Assembly (NCBI GenBank): GCA_037954665.1
Contig: JBBMOL010000081.1
Span: 3,022,313 to 3,086,312, forward strand
DNA from: Laguncularia racemosa
Lineage: Eukaryota > Streptophyta > Magnoliopsida > Myrtales > Combretaceae
Length of the DNA: 64,000 nucleotides
Direction: 5' to 3'
In this document: positions 11,490 to 24,800 of the stretch, piece by piece
How the letters are laid out: every line of letters starts with the position of its first letter
Numbering within the stretch: the first letter of the stretch is position 1
Notes under the pieces: model-generated
The model's input: the letters and a program-made list of their open reading frames with translations, nothing else
Database searches by the model: none
Told to the model about the DNA's origin: nothing
Translations under genes and position numbers: made by a program

Positions 11490-12827
11490 CTACCTCTTCC
11501 TTTCAGCCATACTCCTCACCCGTTGATATACTCGGACAAATTCCAAAAACAATGAGAAGTCAAAAGGCGGTGTATAGCCAAGATCTCCAGCTATCCTCGA
11601 GCTTGAAGGAACAGTGCATGGGTTCTGACAGATGAGGAAATCGAAACCTCCAAACTTTCTATCAAAAGTTTCAAGCTTGCTAGTGGTCAGCGTCTGCACA
11701 GCTTCCAGCTGCACCAACTCCCCTGTCTGTCCACTGCTCTGCCACCACTTCCTCAGAATCTGACGCTTTATTTCAGAGGTTTCTATGGAGACAACAGCTT
11801 TCAATCCTATGCCGAGCCGATGAAGGGTTAACTCGGCACCACCTATTCCACTGAAAAAAGATAAAACAGTCAATCCCTCTGGATACAGAGACTTCAAGAC
11901 AGAAAGATGATACCCTAAGGTGTCCGTTTGGAAGCAGTGATTGAGGATCTGAAGTCTATCACTCAAGCTCCCTTCCACGCACTCTGTGTGATTCATTGGG
12001 TAGCCAAGGATAGACTCCAATTGTTGAGGTTCCACCTGTTCCAATTTATGTTTGCCAACCCAAACAAGATTCTTTGCTTTGCAGTGGTGTAGAATGTCTC
12101 CTTGCTGTTCTGGCGAGGGATGCCCTCGAGACTCAGCCACAATCCTGCCAAGCCTCTCACACAAATGAGTCAAACCGCTAATCTCAGAACTGATGCAGCT
12201 CAACTGTTTCCTGGTATCCCACAATGGCTGCCATTTTCTTGTAGAAGGTATTGCCTCTTCAATGGTGATTGGTGGCTTTGGTAGTATGTAGAACCTACCG
12301 TCAGCAGGGAGATTGTGAACATAGCCTTCCTTCCTACTGAATGATGAGAAAAACTGAGTATTTACATATTCTGGCTTAACTCCATATAAGAATTGCGAAA
12401 TCTTCCCCCAATTTTCCTGAGACACATTCACAACGCTTCCATAAAAGAAAAATGGAGATTTAGCAATCACATGATCAAGTCCTTTGGTAGAAAATAAATT
12501 GGGTGAGACTTTCATTTCTACCCTGGGTGAAATAGCATCAACCTTCCTTTTTACTAATGTAGGGCCAAGGAAAGAGCTAGCATCATCAACGTACTCTTGT
12601 TTTGGCCTTTTCCCCTTGCAACTTTCACCGAAATTATAGTTGTTGGATTTTGACAACCCAGAGTCGACAAAATTTTCTTCTTTTGGCCTTTTCATTTCCG
12701 GAGCTTCTTCCCTAATGGCATGACATGACTGTGAAGCGGAGGCTCCATTGCAATCCTCAGTTTTTACACTAGATAAATCATATGAGCAATCACTCGTGAT
12801 ATGTTTTGCTCCCACATATCGATAATC
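11490..12827 (-). CDS. DRM3: DRM3-like exon 10: linker and complete methyltransferase domain
   Basis: The exon follows an acceptor AG at 12828-12829 and begins DYRYVGAKH; no start codon lies here, only an in-frame GTG. A hydrophilic linker of about 120 residues with Lys/Arg-Pro clusters (KRPKEE, KRPKQE) may include nuclear localisation signals. Then comes the DRM arrangement, in which motifs VI-X precede I-V: FFFYGSVVNVSQENW (motif VI position, usually ENV), RKEGYVHNLP, KWQPLWDTR, NLVWVGKHKLEQVEP, NHCFQTDTLGYHLSVLK (usually GNS), FSGIGGAELTLHRLG (motif I), SIETSE (motif II), and FDFLICQNPC (motif IV). The end, FLEFVRVYQRVRSM, is followed closely by the stop, as in other DRM proteins. The frame is open for 445 codons. 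Confidence 0.92.
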   Translation of the reverse strand, partial: DYRYVGAKHITSDCSYDLSSVKTEDCNGASASQSCHAIREEAPEMKRPKEENFVDSGLSKSNNYNFGESCKGKRPKQEYVDDASSFLGPTLVKRKVDAISPRVEMKVSPNLFSTKGLDHVIAKSPFFFYGSVVNVSQENWGKISQFLYGVKPEYVNTQFFSSFSRKEGYVHNLPADGRFYILPKPPITIEEAIPSTRKWQPLWDTRKQLSCISSEISGLTHLCERLGRIVAESRGHPSPEQQGDILHHCKAKNLVWVGKHKLEQVEPQQLESILGYPMNHTECVEGSLSDRLQILNHCFQTDTLGYHLSVLKSLYPEGLTVLSFFSGIGGAELTLHRLGIGLKAVVSIETSEIKRQILRKWWQSSGQTGELVQLEAVQTLTTSKLETFDRKFGGFDFLICQNPCTVPSSSRIAGDLGYTPPFDFSLFLEFVRVYQRVRSMAERKR

Positions 12828-15800
12828 CTAAGCATGCAATACAGGTACAAATTAGAGAACAAATGGGTAAACATGACAAAGATACTGAAAAAATCACACA
12901 ACAAAAAGATAAATAAAAAATAAAAAAGCCTTCACATCTAAATAAAATCTACCTAATATGGCATAAAGATATGAAGTGTTAGCAATCAGCATTGGGAATA
13001 AAATAGAATATCCACTTGACTGTCTTGAGTATTTTGCCAAAAACAATGGTATTTAGGCCCAGAACTGAATAATTTCATGACCGTGAAAACAGCAACCTAA
13101 AGGCACAGATGATACACCACCAAGACCATGATACATGCTACAACTGAAGCCCACTTACAAAAGGCCACACATTAATAAGAATATTGAGAAAATACTTTCC
13201 TAAATGGGAGAATGGAGAGACAGAAGCAAAGGAAATATTGCTTAACCAATAACTATACAGTCATGAGATTAACCTCGTCTTTTCTGAAAATGGAGTTAGC
13301 AAGCTCATCAACAGAGACTTCAGCACCTGAAGAAAGGCAGGTAGTCAACAATTAGATGAAAATTGGTGTTCAAACATAATCATCAAAGGAAACATCTTTG
13401 AAACAAAAGGCACGGAATTATCGAGGGAAGGGAGATCTACAATAGTTACAGTTTTTCTATGTATCTGGATATTAGCAAATAGCAAAGAGAATTAACGCTA
13501 GCACAGGACCTAAACAAGGGCCTTCAGCATTTCCAAAACAAATGCATCTAAGCTTTAGCCAGAAGCAGACATTTCTTCCAAACACCTTATTCAACTTTCC
13601 ATTAAGTACATTATTATCACCAATCTCTCAAGGAAAATAATAGCAGAAGAGACCCAACTTGAAGCAGCCACCTCTCTTCAGTTTAGACGTAAACAAGAAG
13701 CAGAGACCCATGCCATTCCCGTAGTCAAGCTAGAAGGAAAAGGTTAAAGAAGAAGAGCAAGTTGAAGGCTGACGGTATCTGGAATCTTAACCACTCTGAC
13801 TAGGGTCATGCTGCTCATCCAAGGGGAAGAATGGGGTGGTTGGAATGCTAGAATCTGGCAAGTTTCACCTATCTTCTACAAACAGGCTTACCCACCCCAG
13901 TTGTAAGCAATTTGATTCCCAGAAAATCTCTTCAGTTACTTTGGTCTATGCCTTGAATCAAGTGAATGCCTGGGTCCTTGGTAGAGTCACTCAATTAGTA
14001 TAAAACATCTGCAGTGGATATTTTTTGGGAATTTTAACAAGCGTTGATCTGTGAGTGATAAAACTGGAGGAAATGTTAAGTTCACACATGGGATGGAGGA
14101 ATTCAATTCTTTCTCTCTTTTTTGGATAATTAAGTAATTTCATTGAAGAAAAGTAGAAAATGTACTAAAGAATCTGTCCAGTAAAGGTAGAGTATGCAGT
14201 AAAGATAAATTTTTGTAACAGCACAATATACAAAAACAAAAATAATGTAAGTACAAATATCCCTTCACAACCAAGTAGCAAGGCGCTAAAAGAACAAAAC
14301 CAGAGTGTGAGAACACTAGCCAGAATCTTTTTAAGAATAATGCCCACACTTTGTTCTAGTGCATTGATCTTTCTCTCACCTCATCTCATCTCCATAGGTA
14401 GTATATAGTCACAGCAAATCCTTAGCCATCTGTAGTTGGATAGAGGATGCACCAGAAAAATTTTCAAAATTCTGCATCATACGAGAAACTAGTTGGGGCC
14501 AGCACAATATGCCTTCAAGCTTCCTCCAGAGTTTCCTAGAAAAGGGACAACCAAAAAGGAGATAGATGATTTTCTTCCTCATTCTTACATAGGAAGCATT
14601 TCTTTTTAGGTAAGGAATTTCTTTTGGGGGGGGGGCGGGGTTGGGGGGTGGGTGGTGGGTTAAGGGGAGATTTAGGAATAATTTTTTTTTGGGTAAGGAG
14701 GAAGCATGTCTTGTGATCAACCATAATCCAAAGGACTGTTTCAAACCTTCACCGAGAACTTTGTGTCTAAGCAATATGTCATAGTTCTATGAACCAGAGT
14801 TAGAGGATCTCAGATTCAAAGGATAGCTTCACAACTTGACAAGAACTGTGTCTAATCCCATCTCTATTCTCCTTGAACTTCCACAACTAGCTTTAGAAGA
14901 CTCTTTAAATTTTAAGTAATCACTCAGATTTCCTCCCTATTCTTGAAAGAATTTGGAGCTTCCTTATAGAATATCCCCTATGTTCTGTGCTTGCCCTAAG
15001 TTAAAGCTTTTGAAGAGGGAGTTGAGGACTCTATTCACAATCCACTTCTCTGATATTAGTGTAGAGTGGATCAGTCAAGGGAAAATCTGAACAAATTCAA
15101 GAGCTTTCAGTGGCTGGGAGCTAGAGAAAGAGGCTTTTGAGAAGCTCTGTCTCCTAGGTGATGCTAAGAGAGATTTCTAAAACAGAAAGCAAGAGTAATA
15201 CTATAGGATTTTCGGTCTATTGCTTGTTATGGCATTCTCCGCAAATGTATCTCAAGAATCCTAGTTGATCACTTAACTTCCTACCCCTCCTTGTGGACAA
15301 GGCGGTGCAATCTACATTCAACAAAAGTCAGAGAATAGTGGACTGTATTTTGATTGCAAAGAAACCGGTGAGGAATTATCATAGGAGAGGTAAAGGTCAG
15401 AGATGAGCCCTCAAAGTAGATATCATTAAGGCCTATAACATGGTGACTTGAGAATTTATTTGAGGTGATGATGGCTATGAATTTCCCCACAACAGTCTTG
15501 CTATGCACATCCCTCCAAAATTCTCCATCTTATTGGAAGAGCTTCATTGCTACAAGAGAGGTATTTGCCAAGGTGATCGAATTTCTCCATATCTTTTAGT
15601 GCTAGCTATGAAGGTCTTTTTCCACAATTATGAGAGAAGCTGAAGATTCCAACTTCTGGTTCTATTGGAGATGTAAATAAGTGTGGCTTAGCCACCTTTG
15701 ATTTGCAGATGACTTATTTGTTTTTCTTTGGTGATTCAGAGGAGTCAACAGATTTGGTTTTCTTTTTTGACCAACCAATGGATTTGGTTAAGTCAGCCTT

Positions 15801-18800
15801 GGATGAATTTGAAAAAATGTTTGGACTTTTTCGTAACCCTTCAGATTTTCATTTATACAACAGGAAAATACTCCATAATTTCCATCAAGTTCCAGCAGAC
15901 TGCATGCCAAGATTGTTGAATTGGACATTGAGCTAGTAAAACCCTGTCTTATGCGGGAGAATAGTACTTGTTAAAAATACCCTCTTCTAAATCCAAATAT
16001 ATTTGGCTAGCACATTCACCTTGCCTAGGAGAATTCTTAAAGAGATAATCCTTTTTATCGGTAAAACAGCAAATTTTCATTTATAAGAATAGAGGAAGCT
16101 GTACATGTAAGCTAAGGAAGATAACTCACATGAAACCCAAGAACTCGAACAGTATACTGCTAAAACAAAAGGGTATTAGGCTCAAGATCCTGGCACTACC
16201 GCACTAAAGAGCTATCTTACATATAACACTATAAGGAGTTCTTGACAAAAAGAAAAAAAGACAAGATTTAGTGAGAGACGTCCTCAAAAGATCAAGTGCT
16301 CAACCCCAGCCTCCTCTTTTGTTTCTTTTTAAACTATGTAAATGACAATGCTCAAAAACAACTTCCCATCTGGTGGCAGCTTTGAACCCAACAAGTCAAA
16401 AAGTCTCTAATGTCAGATGCTGTTGAGGAAGCTAAGAGAGCAGCCGGACACCGTGCCTTCAAGCTGTTCCAAATACCTTTCAAAAAGGAGCATTCAAGGA
16501 TGAAATGGAAATGGCTTTCGTCTTCTGCATTACAAAGATAGCAGTTGTTTTAGGATACAACACCCCATTGCATCAACTTGTCCAATGTTACTAACCTCTC
16601 TTGAGCAACCAACCAAAGGATGAAGGAATGTCAAGGAATTAGCCCCTTGAACCATATCAATCAAAACCAAGGAACGCGTGCTGTTGGTTATCTCAAGTGC
16701 TCATACGCTTCCTTTGTTGAGAGCTGACTTGCTGGATTGACTTTCCACACCAATTTGTCCTCATAACCCAAATTCGGTTCTATAGCTCCCCCTGTTAGGG
16801 CCGGTGCACAATAATGAAGTAAAGTTAAAAGAGAGAGAAAAATAGAAACATAAGATTTTATTTTAGTTCACCTGTTAACTAGGGTTACATCCAATAGAGG
16901 ATTCCACTATAATTAGTACCTCGCCTCTCTCGTTACATCACTCAATTACAAGCGAAAAAAAGAATATATAGTAGCAGCTATTCATAAGCCCAAGCTCACT
17001 GCTAATGAAAAAAAAATGTGGGCTTAAACCCTAAAAGCCCACTGGTGTCTAGGGGGCACTGCCTCTTGAGAACCCCGCCGGGGCGGCTTCCTGTCGTAGG
17101 GGAGTATGAGTCACACCCCAACATTCTCCCACTTAGTGAATACTTTCCATGCTTTTTTAAACCCAAAACAATTGTACACCATTCAAACTTTTCTGCACTC
17201 ACTGCCTAGGTCAAAAAATCTGCATTATTCACCTATGTGTCAACTTTTTTCAGCATTATAACTTTTTGATCTACTTTCTCTCGAATGAAGTGATATTGTA
17301 TATCAATGTGCTTTGTTCTTGCATGAAAACCAGGATTCTTAGCCAAAAATATAGCATTTTGGCGACCACACCCAATCTTCACTCCTCCTTGTGTAAAACC
17401 AAGCTCTCTACACAATCTGCTTATCCAGATCACTTCCTTAGCAACATGAGTAAGAGCCATGCATTCTACTTCAGTACTAGATAAAGCAATCATGCTCTGT
17501 CTCTTGCTCATCCAACTCACAGCTCCGCTGTATAAGAAAATAACATAACCGCCGGTCAACCTTCTACTACCAATGTCACCTCCCCAATCAGCATCAACAA
17601 AATACTTTAGTTCTAATGTTTGCTGTCCCTTTGAGCTTTTCATGCCTTCATAACATAACTCAAAATTAGATGTACGGCGAAGATAACGAAGCACCTTCTT
17701 TGCAGCTATCTAATGCTCTTTTCCTGGATTAGACATATATCTGCTCAATAATCCCACTACTTGAGCAATATCTGAACGAGTATACACCATAGCATACATC
17801 AAGCTCCCTACTATGCTTGCATATGGAATTGCTGCCATCTCTTCAATTTCCTCTTCAATCTTAGGACACTGGAACATTGGTAACTTGGAATTTGTGGACA
17901 TAGGGGTCTTCACTGGCTTACAGTTTATCATATTGAATTTTTTCAACACATCTTCAACATATTTCTTCTGACTTAACCACAACTTTCCATTCTCTCGCTC
18001 CCTTTTTATCTGCATACCCAAGATGAAGTTTGTTGGGCCTAAGTCTTTCATCTCAAACTCTTTTGCCAATAGTCCCTTCACAATACTGATCATACTCATA
18101 CTATTCCTAACTAGCAACATATCATCAACATATAAGGCTAAAATAACAAAATCATCATCTAACCCCTTCACATAAACACAATGATCAACATCACAGCGAA
18201 CAAAGCCAAGCTTCAAGGCATAGGAGTCAAACTTCCGGTACCACATTCTTGGAGATTGTTTCAGGCCATATAAAGACTTGTTCAATTTGCAGAAGAAATC
18301 TTCTTTTCCCTTGACTACAAACCCATCTGGTTGCTTCATGTAGGAAAGCTGTTTTTACATCGAGTTGCTCTATCTCTAGATTGTATGCAGCTGCTACAGA
18401 TAAAATGAGTCTCATAGAATTTAATTTAGCAACAAGAGAAAAAATCTCACCATAATCGACTCCCTCTATCTGCGAATATCTTCTTCTTGAATATCCATTT
18501 ACAACCAATTGCCTTCCAATCTATAAGTAATTTTATCAAATTCCACGTTCTGTTTTTACCCAATGAGTCCATCTCATCTATCATAGCTTTCTCCCACTGT
18601 TTGGCATCTTCCGTGCTTCTTGCTTCCTTAACATTATTTGGATTATCACCTGTAATAGTCAAAGCACAATTTTCATTATTGGCAAATAAGGTATACCTCT
18701 CAGGTGATCTTCTCTGCCTTGTGGACCTCCTTAAGGCTGGTTCAGGTGGTGCTTCAACTTCAAACTCAGTATCAGAATCTACAATATCATTCTCCACATC

Positions 18801-21800
18801 ATGCTCATCAACTTCAGAATCTGAATTTTCTGTTTCAACTTGTGTAGCATCTGTCTTTCCCTACAAACCAATATCTAACTCAACCGTCTGTAGTTCTTCA
18901 AGAGCCTGTGAAACAATCTGATTTATCATAGATTCTCTCAATACCATATCTTTACTGTAAATAATACGTTTAGTATTAGGATTCCACAGCTTATTCCCTT
19001 TATTACCATCTTTGTACCCAATGAAGATGCACTTCTCTAACTTGCTTTCAAGCTTATTCCTCTTTTCCTTAGGCGCATGCACATATGCTTCGCAACCAAA
19101 TACTCTAACATGGGATATGTTTGGCTTCTTCTCGAATAGCGCCTCAAACAGTGTCTAATCCTTCTAAGCTGATGTAGGAGACCTGTTCTTTAGATAACAC
19201 GCAATAACCACTGCTTCTGCCAAAAATTCAATTGCAAAGTTTGCACCACTTAACATACTTCTTGCTTTCTCTTTGAGGAATCAATTAAGTCTCTCTGCCA
19301 TCCCATTCTGCTAAGGTGAATATGATGTGGTTTTCTGCCTTGCTATGCCACTGGTTGCATAGAATTGATCAAATTTCGCCGAACAGAATTCTCCTCCATT
19401 GTCAGTTCGCAACACTTTAATCTTTCTATCAAATTGATTTTCCACGAAAGCTTTGAATTCAAGAAACTTTTCTAACACATCATTCTTTCTTTGTAAGAAA
19501 TATATCCACACATATCTGGAATAATCATCAGTAAAAAAAACATAATACCTTGATTTTCTAAATGATACTATAGGTGTAGGACTAAAAAGGTTATTGTAGA
19601 TTAAATCCAAAATCCCTTTTGCTCTCCCTCTTATGGATTCAAAAGATACCCGATTTTGTTTTCCATGTAGGCAATATTCACAAAATTCGAAACCCATAGA
19701 ACAGCTTGGGATTCCATCTGCCATCTTCTTTGAAGTAGAGTCACCAATATGACCCAATCTCCGATGCCATAGCATTGCAGGATCTTCTTTCACCTGCTCT
19801 ATGATATAACTTTCACCACTAATCACTGTGCTTCCCAACAATTTCCACAACTTTCCACACCGTTCGCCTCTAGCAATCACCATAGATCCACGAGTTAGCT
19901 TGCATGAATACTTATCGCTGATGAAAGTAATACCAGCATCAGCCATAGTTCCTACAGAAATAAGATTCCTAATAAGACCAGGAATATGCATCACACATCT
20001 AGAAGATTCTTCACTGTCTCATCCTTCATCTTCAGCTTCACCTTTCCACAACCAATAATATCGTGCATCAAATCATCTCCCATTCACACTATACCTCCTT
20101 AATATGGCTCATAATAGCAAAACCAATCTCTATGAGGCGTCATGTGAAAAGACGCTCTAATATCAATTATCCACGCACTTTGGTCAATTTGAGATGAGTT
20201 GTAGATGAGATATATGTCTCCCACACTACTGTCATCATCTTTCTTTGTACTAGAAGATGGTGCATCATCTCGCTTCTCTGGACCCACGCTTTTGCTTCTA
20301 CAATCCTTCTTCAAGTGTCCAGTTTTTCCACACTTCCAACACTTTATTTCAAATCGATCACGACTTTTAAATCTTCCTCTAGACTTATTCCTACTAACAA
20401 ATCTAGATTTGGATCGTTCACTATTCCTTCCTCTTACGAAAAGAGCATCGTTCATTGCATTATCAGAACCTGCTCTTCTCATCTCCTTAGACAATAAAGC
20501 AGACATGACATTCTCAAATGACAGCGCATTAACACCAGTGCCGATCAAAACAATTATATGTTCCCATGAATCAGGTAACAAACACAGCAAAGTACATGCT
20601 TTATCCTCTTCATCCAGATTAACATCAATAGACGCAAGTTGCCCACATATAGTATTAAAATCGTTTAAGTGTGTAGAAAAAGAATCACTTTCACTCATCC
20701 GAAGGTTGTACAATCGCTTCCACAGAAACAACCTGTTCACAAGCGATTTGCTCTAATAAAGGCTTCTCAATTTAATCCATAGATCCTCCGTCGTCTTCTT
20801 AAAGGTCACATTCACCAAGACGTTATCAGCGAGACAGCCAAATCAGGCTTCATGCTTTCCGATCACTACTGATCCATGCCTTCAATTGAGTGGATGCGAA
20901 CGCAATCTCCTCCTCCTTCGCCTTCTCCTTGGTAATTAGCTCAGGTTTATCTTCTTCAATCATGTACCACAAATCTTTGTCCACGAGCAAAGCCTCCATC
21001 TTCAACTTCCATAACGTGAAACCCTTTCCTCCAAACTTCTCCACTTCAATCAGTGATTGACCAACCGACATCTTCCCAAGATTCGATTTTTCGGATCTCT
21101 CTTCGCCAAGAAAGCCAGCGCACAATAATGAAGTTCAAAGAGGGAGAAAAATAGAAACACAAGATTTTATCCCGGTTCACCTATTAACTAGGGCTACGTC
21201 TAGCAGAGGATTCTACTATAATTAACACCTCGCCTCTCTCATTACATCACTCAATTATAAGCGAAAGAAAAAAATATAGTAACAGCTATTCATGAGCCCA
21301 AGCTTAAACTGCTAATAAAAAAAAAAATGTGAGCTTAGCACTGCTCCCTTGAGACCCACATGTTTTCCTGTCGTAAGAGAGTATGAGACACACCCCAACA
21401 CCCCCTAACTCTCCCTTTATTCTCCCAAATTGGACCTTTTAGCCAGTCCCAACCTTCATCATTGATAATGCTACATAACCTCACTTCTTTAGGAAAAGCC
21501 TAATGCATAGATTTCCCTTTCCACCAACCAAAAGGCTAGGGGACCCTTGAGGTGCCACTCATCACACCACAAGGAGATAGCATTACCATTACCCACCTCC
21601 CACTTTAACAAGCCTTAAGCAAGGGGCCTAACTTGTAAGATCTTCCTCCAAGACCAAGAGGCCGATACCGGTATTGACAAGGACCAAAAGTTCCTATCCT
21701 TAACTAGCTCCAATCTCATCCAACTTGGCCAAAGAGAGTTGAGTTGTGCCACTTTGTTCCGCGTGGTGAGATTAATAACACCTAAACCTCTCTCTTCCTT

Positions 21801-24800
21801 TGGTCTACAAATCACATCCCAATCTACTTTTTCTTTCGCCTTTGTATCATCATTACCATTCCATAGAAAACATTTTATTTTCATAGTTAACATCTTCAAA
21901 ATACTCTGGCACAATAAAGATGGACGACAAATACAGTTGGATGGAGAAGAGAACACTCTTAACTAATTGTATCCATCCTACATAGGATAAAAATTTATTC
22001 ATCCAACTCTTAGGCTTTGAGTTGGATGCACTAGGTGAGTTTTTAAATTATAAACTAACATGAACATTTATTAGGCTTTGAGGACATTAAAGGCACACCC
22101 AAATACTTCACAAGTAGTTCTCATAGCTTGAAACCTAGTAGTTGCACCAAAGAATCCTTGAGAGACTCCACTATGAAAAATAAGGCTTTTCTTAACACTA
22201 GCTTTGAGACTCGACATGGAGTAAAACTCATCCAAACCTTCCTTGATTAGATTAATAGACCACTCATCCCCTTTTGAAAAAATCATAGCATCATCCGCAA
22301 AAACATAGATGGTTAAGTCCCTCCTCCAACATCTCCAGTGATAGGAGAATCCTTCCTTCCTACTAATCTCTCTCATAATATGTGAGAATATTTTCATCAC
22401 TAACACAAATAGATAAGGGGAGATGGGATTCTCTTGTCTAAGGCTTCGCATGCTAGGAAAAAAACCCACCAAATCCCCATTTATATTGATGGAAAACCTG
22501 AGTGTTGTAACAGATGCATCACCCATCAAGTAAATTGAGGTGGCAACTCCAACATTCTAAGGAGTTGTTCCAAAAAACACCATCTAACATTATCATAGGT
22601 CTTCATTATATCAACTTTCAGCACGCTTCTAGCTCCAAGGCTGTTTTTATGATAGTTTAGCAAAAGATTCTGAGCTACAAAGACATTATCCACTATCTTG
22701 CAGCCTTTAATGAAGGCCGTTTGCTCCTTGCCAATTAGATATGGCAGAATTTGCTTCAATCTATTAACTAAGATCTTACAAATACACTTTTGGAACCAGG
22801 GAGATGATTGTTGAATTGATCGATTTCAGAATGGAACCTGTCACAAAGAAGTCCTTGATAGCTTCACAAACATCTTTCCCCACAATGTCCCAAGTGCTTT
22901 GAAAGAAATTTGGTCTAGCGATCTGACTGGGAATGCCTTATTAAGCCAGTCTCCAATGAAGAAATTAAGTCCACCCTATTCTTGTTAGCACATGATAAGG
23001 CTGCTAGACCCAATGGCTACAACTCAAATTTCTTTTGAAGCGCTTGGGACATTGTGGGGAAAGATGTCTGTGACGCTATCAAGGACTTCTTTGCAATGGG
23101 TTCCATTCTCAAATTGATCAATTCAACTGTCATCTCCCTCTTGAAATGAGGTGTTTCTTTTAAAATGGGAATGATGAAGAAACAGCAAAAGCAAGGGTCT
23201 GCTGGGAACAAGTGTACAAGCCAAAGAAGGAAGGAGCTTTGGGAATTACTGACATCTTTGAAAAAAAACAAGGTCTCTCAAATCAAGCACATCTAGTCAC
23301 TCCTTTTTGGTGATGATAATAACCATTGGCCCAGCTGGGTAAAAGAAGTGTGCTGCTCAAAGTGTAGTTTCTCACATGTCATAATCTCAAGGACTTGGGT
23401 ACAGCAGAAGATCCTACTCCTCAAGCCTCTAGTCAAAGGATCTGTTCCACCTAGAAGTTGGTGACAGCAACACGGTTGCTTTTTGATACAGTGACTGGCA
23501 TTGCAAAGTTCCTCTTGACAGTTAGGGTGGGTGAAAGATATCCCATAGCTATACTGCTTCTGCTCTATTATCTCTAGGTTTAATTGAGATTGGCCAAATG
23601 GAAATTTGTGTGAACTGATCAAAGTCAATATGGACTCCATCCTAGTCCCCAGACCCAAAAGGCACATCTCACTGGTTTAGACACCTAACCCAATTGTTGG
23701 GTTTTGCACTTATAATGCCTTTATTGCAATGAGAACCTCTTTTCTAAGAGTGCCATTGTATTGCCTGGTTTGGCACAAATCTCATACCAGGCATTTTGTA
23801 CATTCTTTGGCTTGTAATTTAAGAGAGAGACTATGTATATATACTTTTTTTGGGATCGAATCAGATTTTTTTTTTTTTTAATTTCATTAATAAAATATGC
23901 AGTACATCATAAAAGGAATAATCCTGCAGCAGTCAAAACACCCTCAAGGGTGAAACAAAACACCCACAAGGGTGAAGGGAAACAACATACTCACTAAAAC
24001 AAACCAAAACCACTAGAAAACTATAACTAGGACTTAAACCGTTGTCCTCCCTTCTTCTTCTTCCTCTTCTTGGCACAAGCCACTCTAGAAGATGATTTCT
24101 AAGAAACCAAATTAGAGGATGGAGAGAAAACGACGCCATCAAGGAAGTCTGCCAACATCATGTCAAGAGAAGAGTCGAACACTGAAGATTCATCGGTACT
24201 CATGGACCCGCCTTTTACTTGAGAATCAACATTTGCCAATTCATTTGCATTCACCACAACTCTCGCTTCTCTTATGATCTCAGACACTTCAGTTGGAGAT
24301 GGAGAGACCTCAATGACTGTATTTTCTAAAGAATTATCCAAAATCACAATGTTCATAGGCTCTTCTTCTAAGGGACAAAGGTTTACATTTAAGTGGAAAA
24401 ATACATATATTTCTTTTTAGATATTATATGTATTTATTTTTAAATATTGTATAACTATACAATACCTTAAGTTTAGGAAATCATTTTAGGGAAGTTTCCT
24501 AATTTCTATGAATAAAATTATTTTCTTTAATTCGTATTGTAATCATTCTGTTTTATATATATCCCTAGTGAATTAATCAATAAATAAGAATTGAACCCTA
24601 TTTACAAAATGGTATCAGAGTGTCTTAGGGTTACGAAATCTGATTGATTTTTCCCTAGCCTCCATCACTAGAATTTTCATCTTTTTCTAGCCTTCATCGT
24701 CGGAATTCTCATCTATTTCTGGTCTTCATCACCAGAATTTCTTTTTCTTTATCGCTAAGATGTTGTCCCTACTATCTTTGCTGGAGTCTAGTCGTGATAT

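Larger units (their letters stand above)
16793..21400 (-). mobile_element. Copia-1: degenerate Ty1-copia LTR retrotransposon
   Basis: The LTRs lie at 16793-17123 (3' LTR) and about 21106-21400 (5' LTR), related but clearly diverged by indels. The outer end TGTTGGGGTGTG (minus strand) is shared. The element is flanked by CCCCC at 16788-16792 and 21401-21405, a 5-bp target duplication typical of copia elements. A purine tract (AAGTGGGAGAA) adjoins the 3' LTR. I did not find a good primer-binding site beside the 5' LTR. Gag, integrase, RT and RNase H follow in copia order on the minus strand but are broken. It has the same orientation as the DRM3-like gene and sits in intron 8, inside a LINE. 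Confidence 0.88.

Noticed and set aside
11423..11635. 70-codon plus-strand open frame over the DRM3-like stop region
   Set aside because: Antisense to a strongly supported exon.
18487..18921. 144-codon plus-strand open frame
   Set aside because: Antisense shadow of the Copia-1 integrase/RT junction.
20205..20756. 183-codon plus-strand open frame
   Set aside because: It is the antisense shadow of Copia-1 Gag, low in complexity and rich in Ser/Leu.
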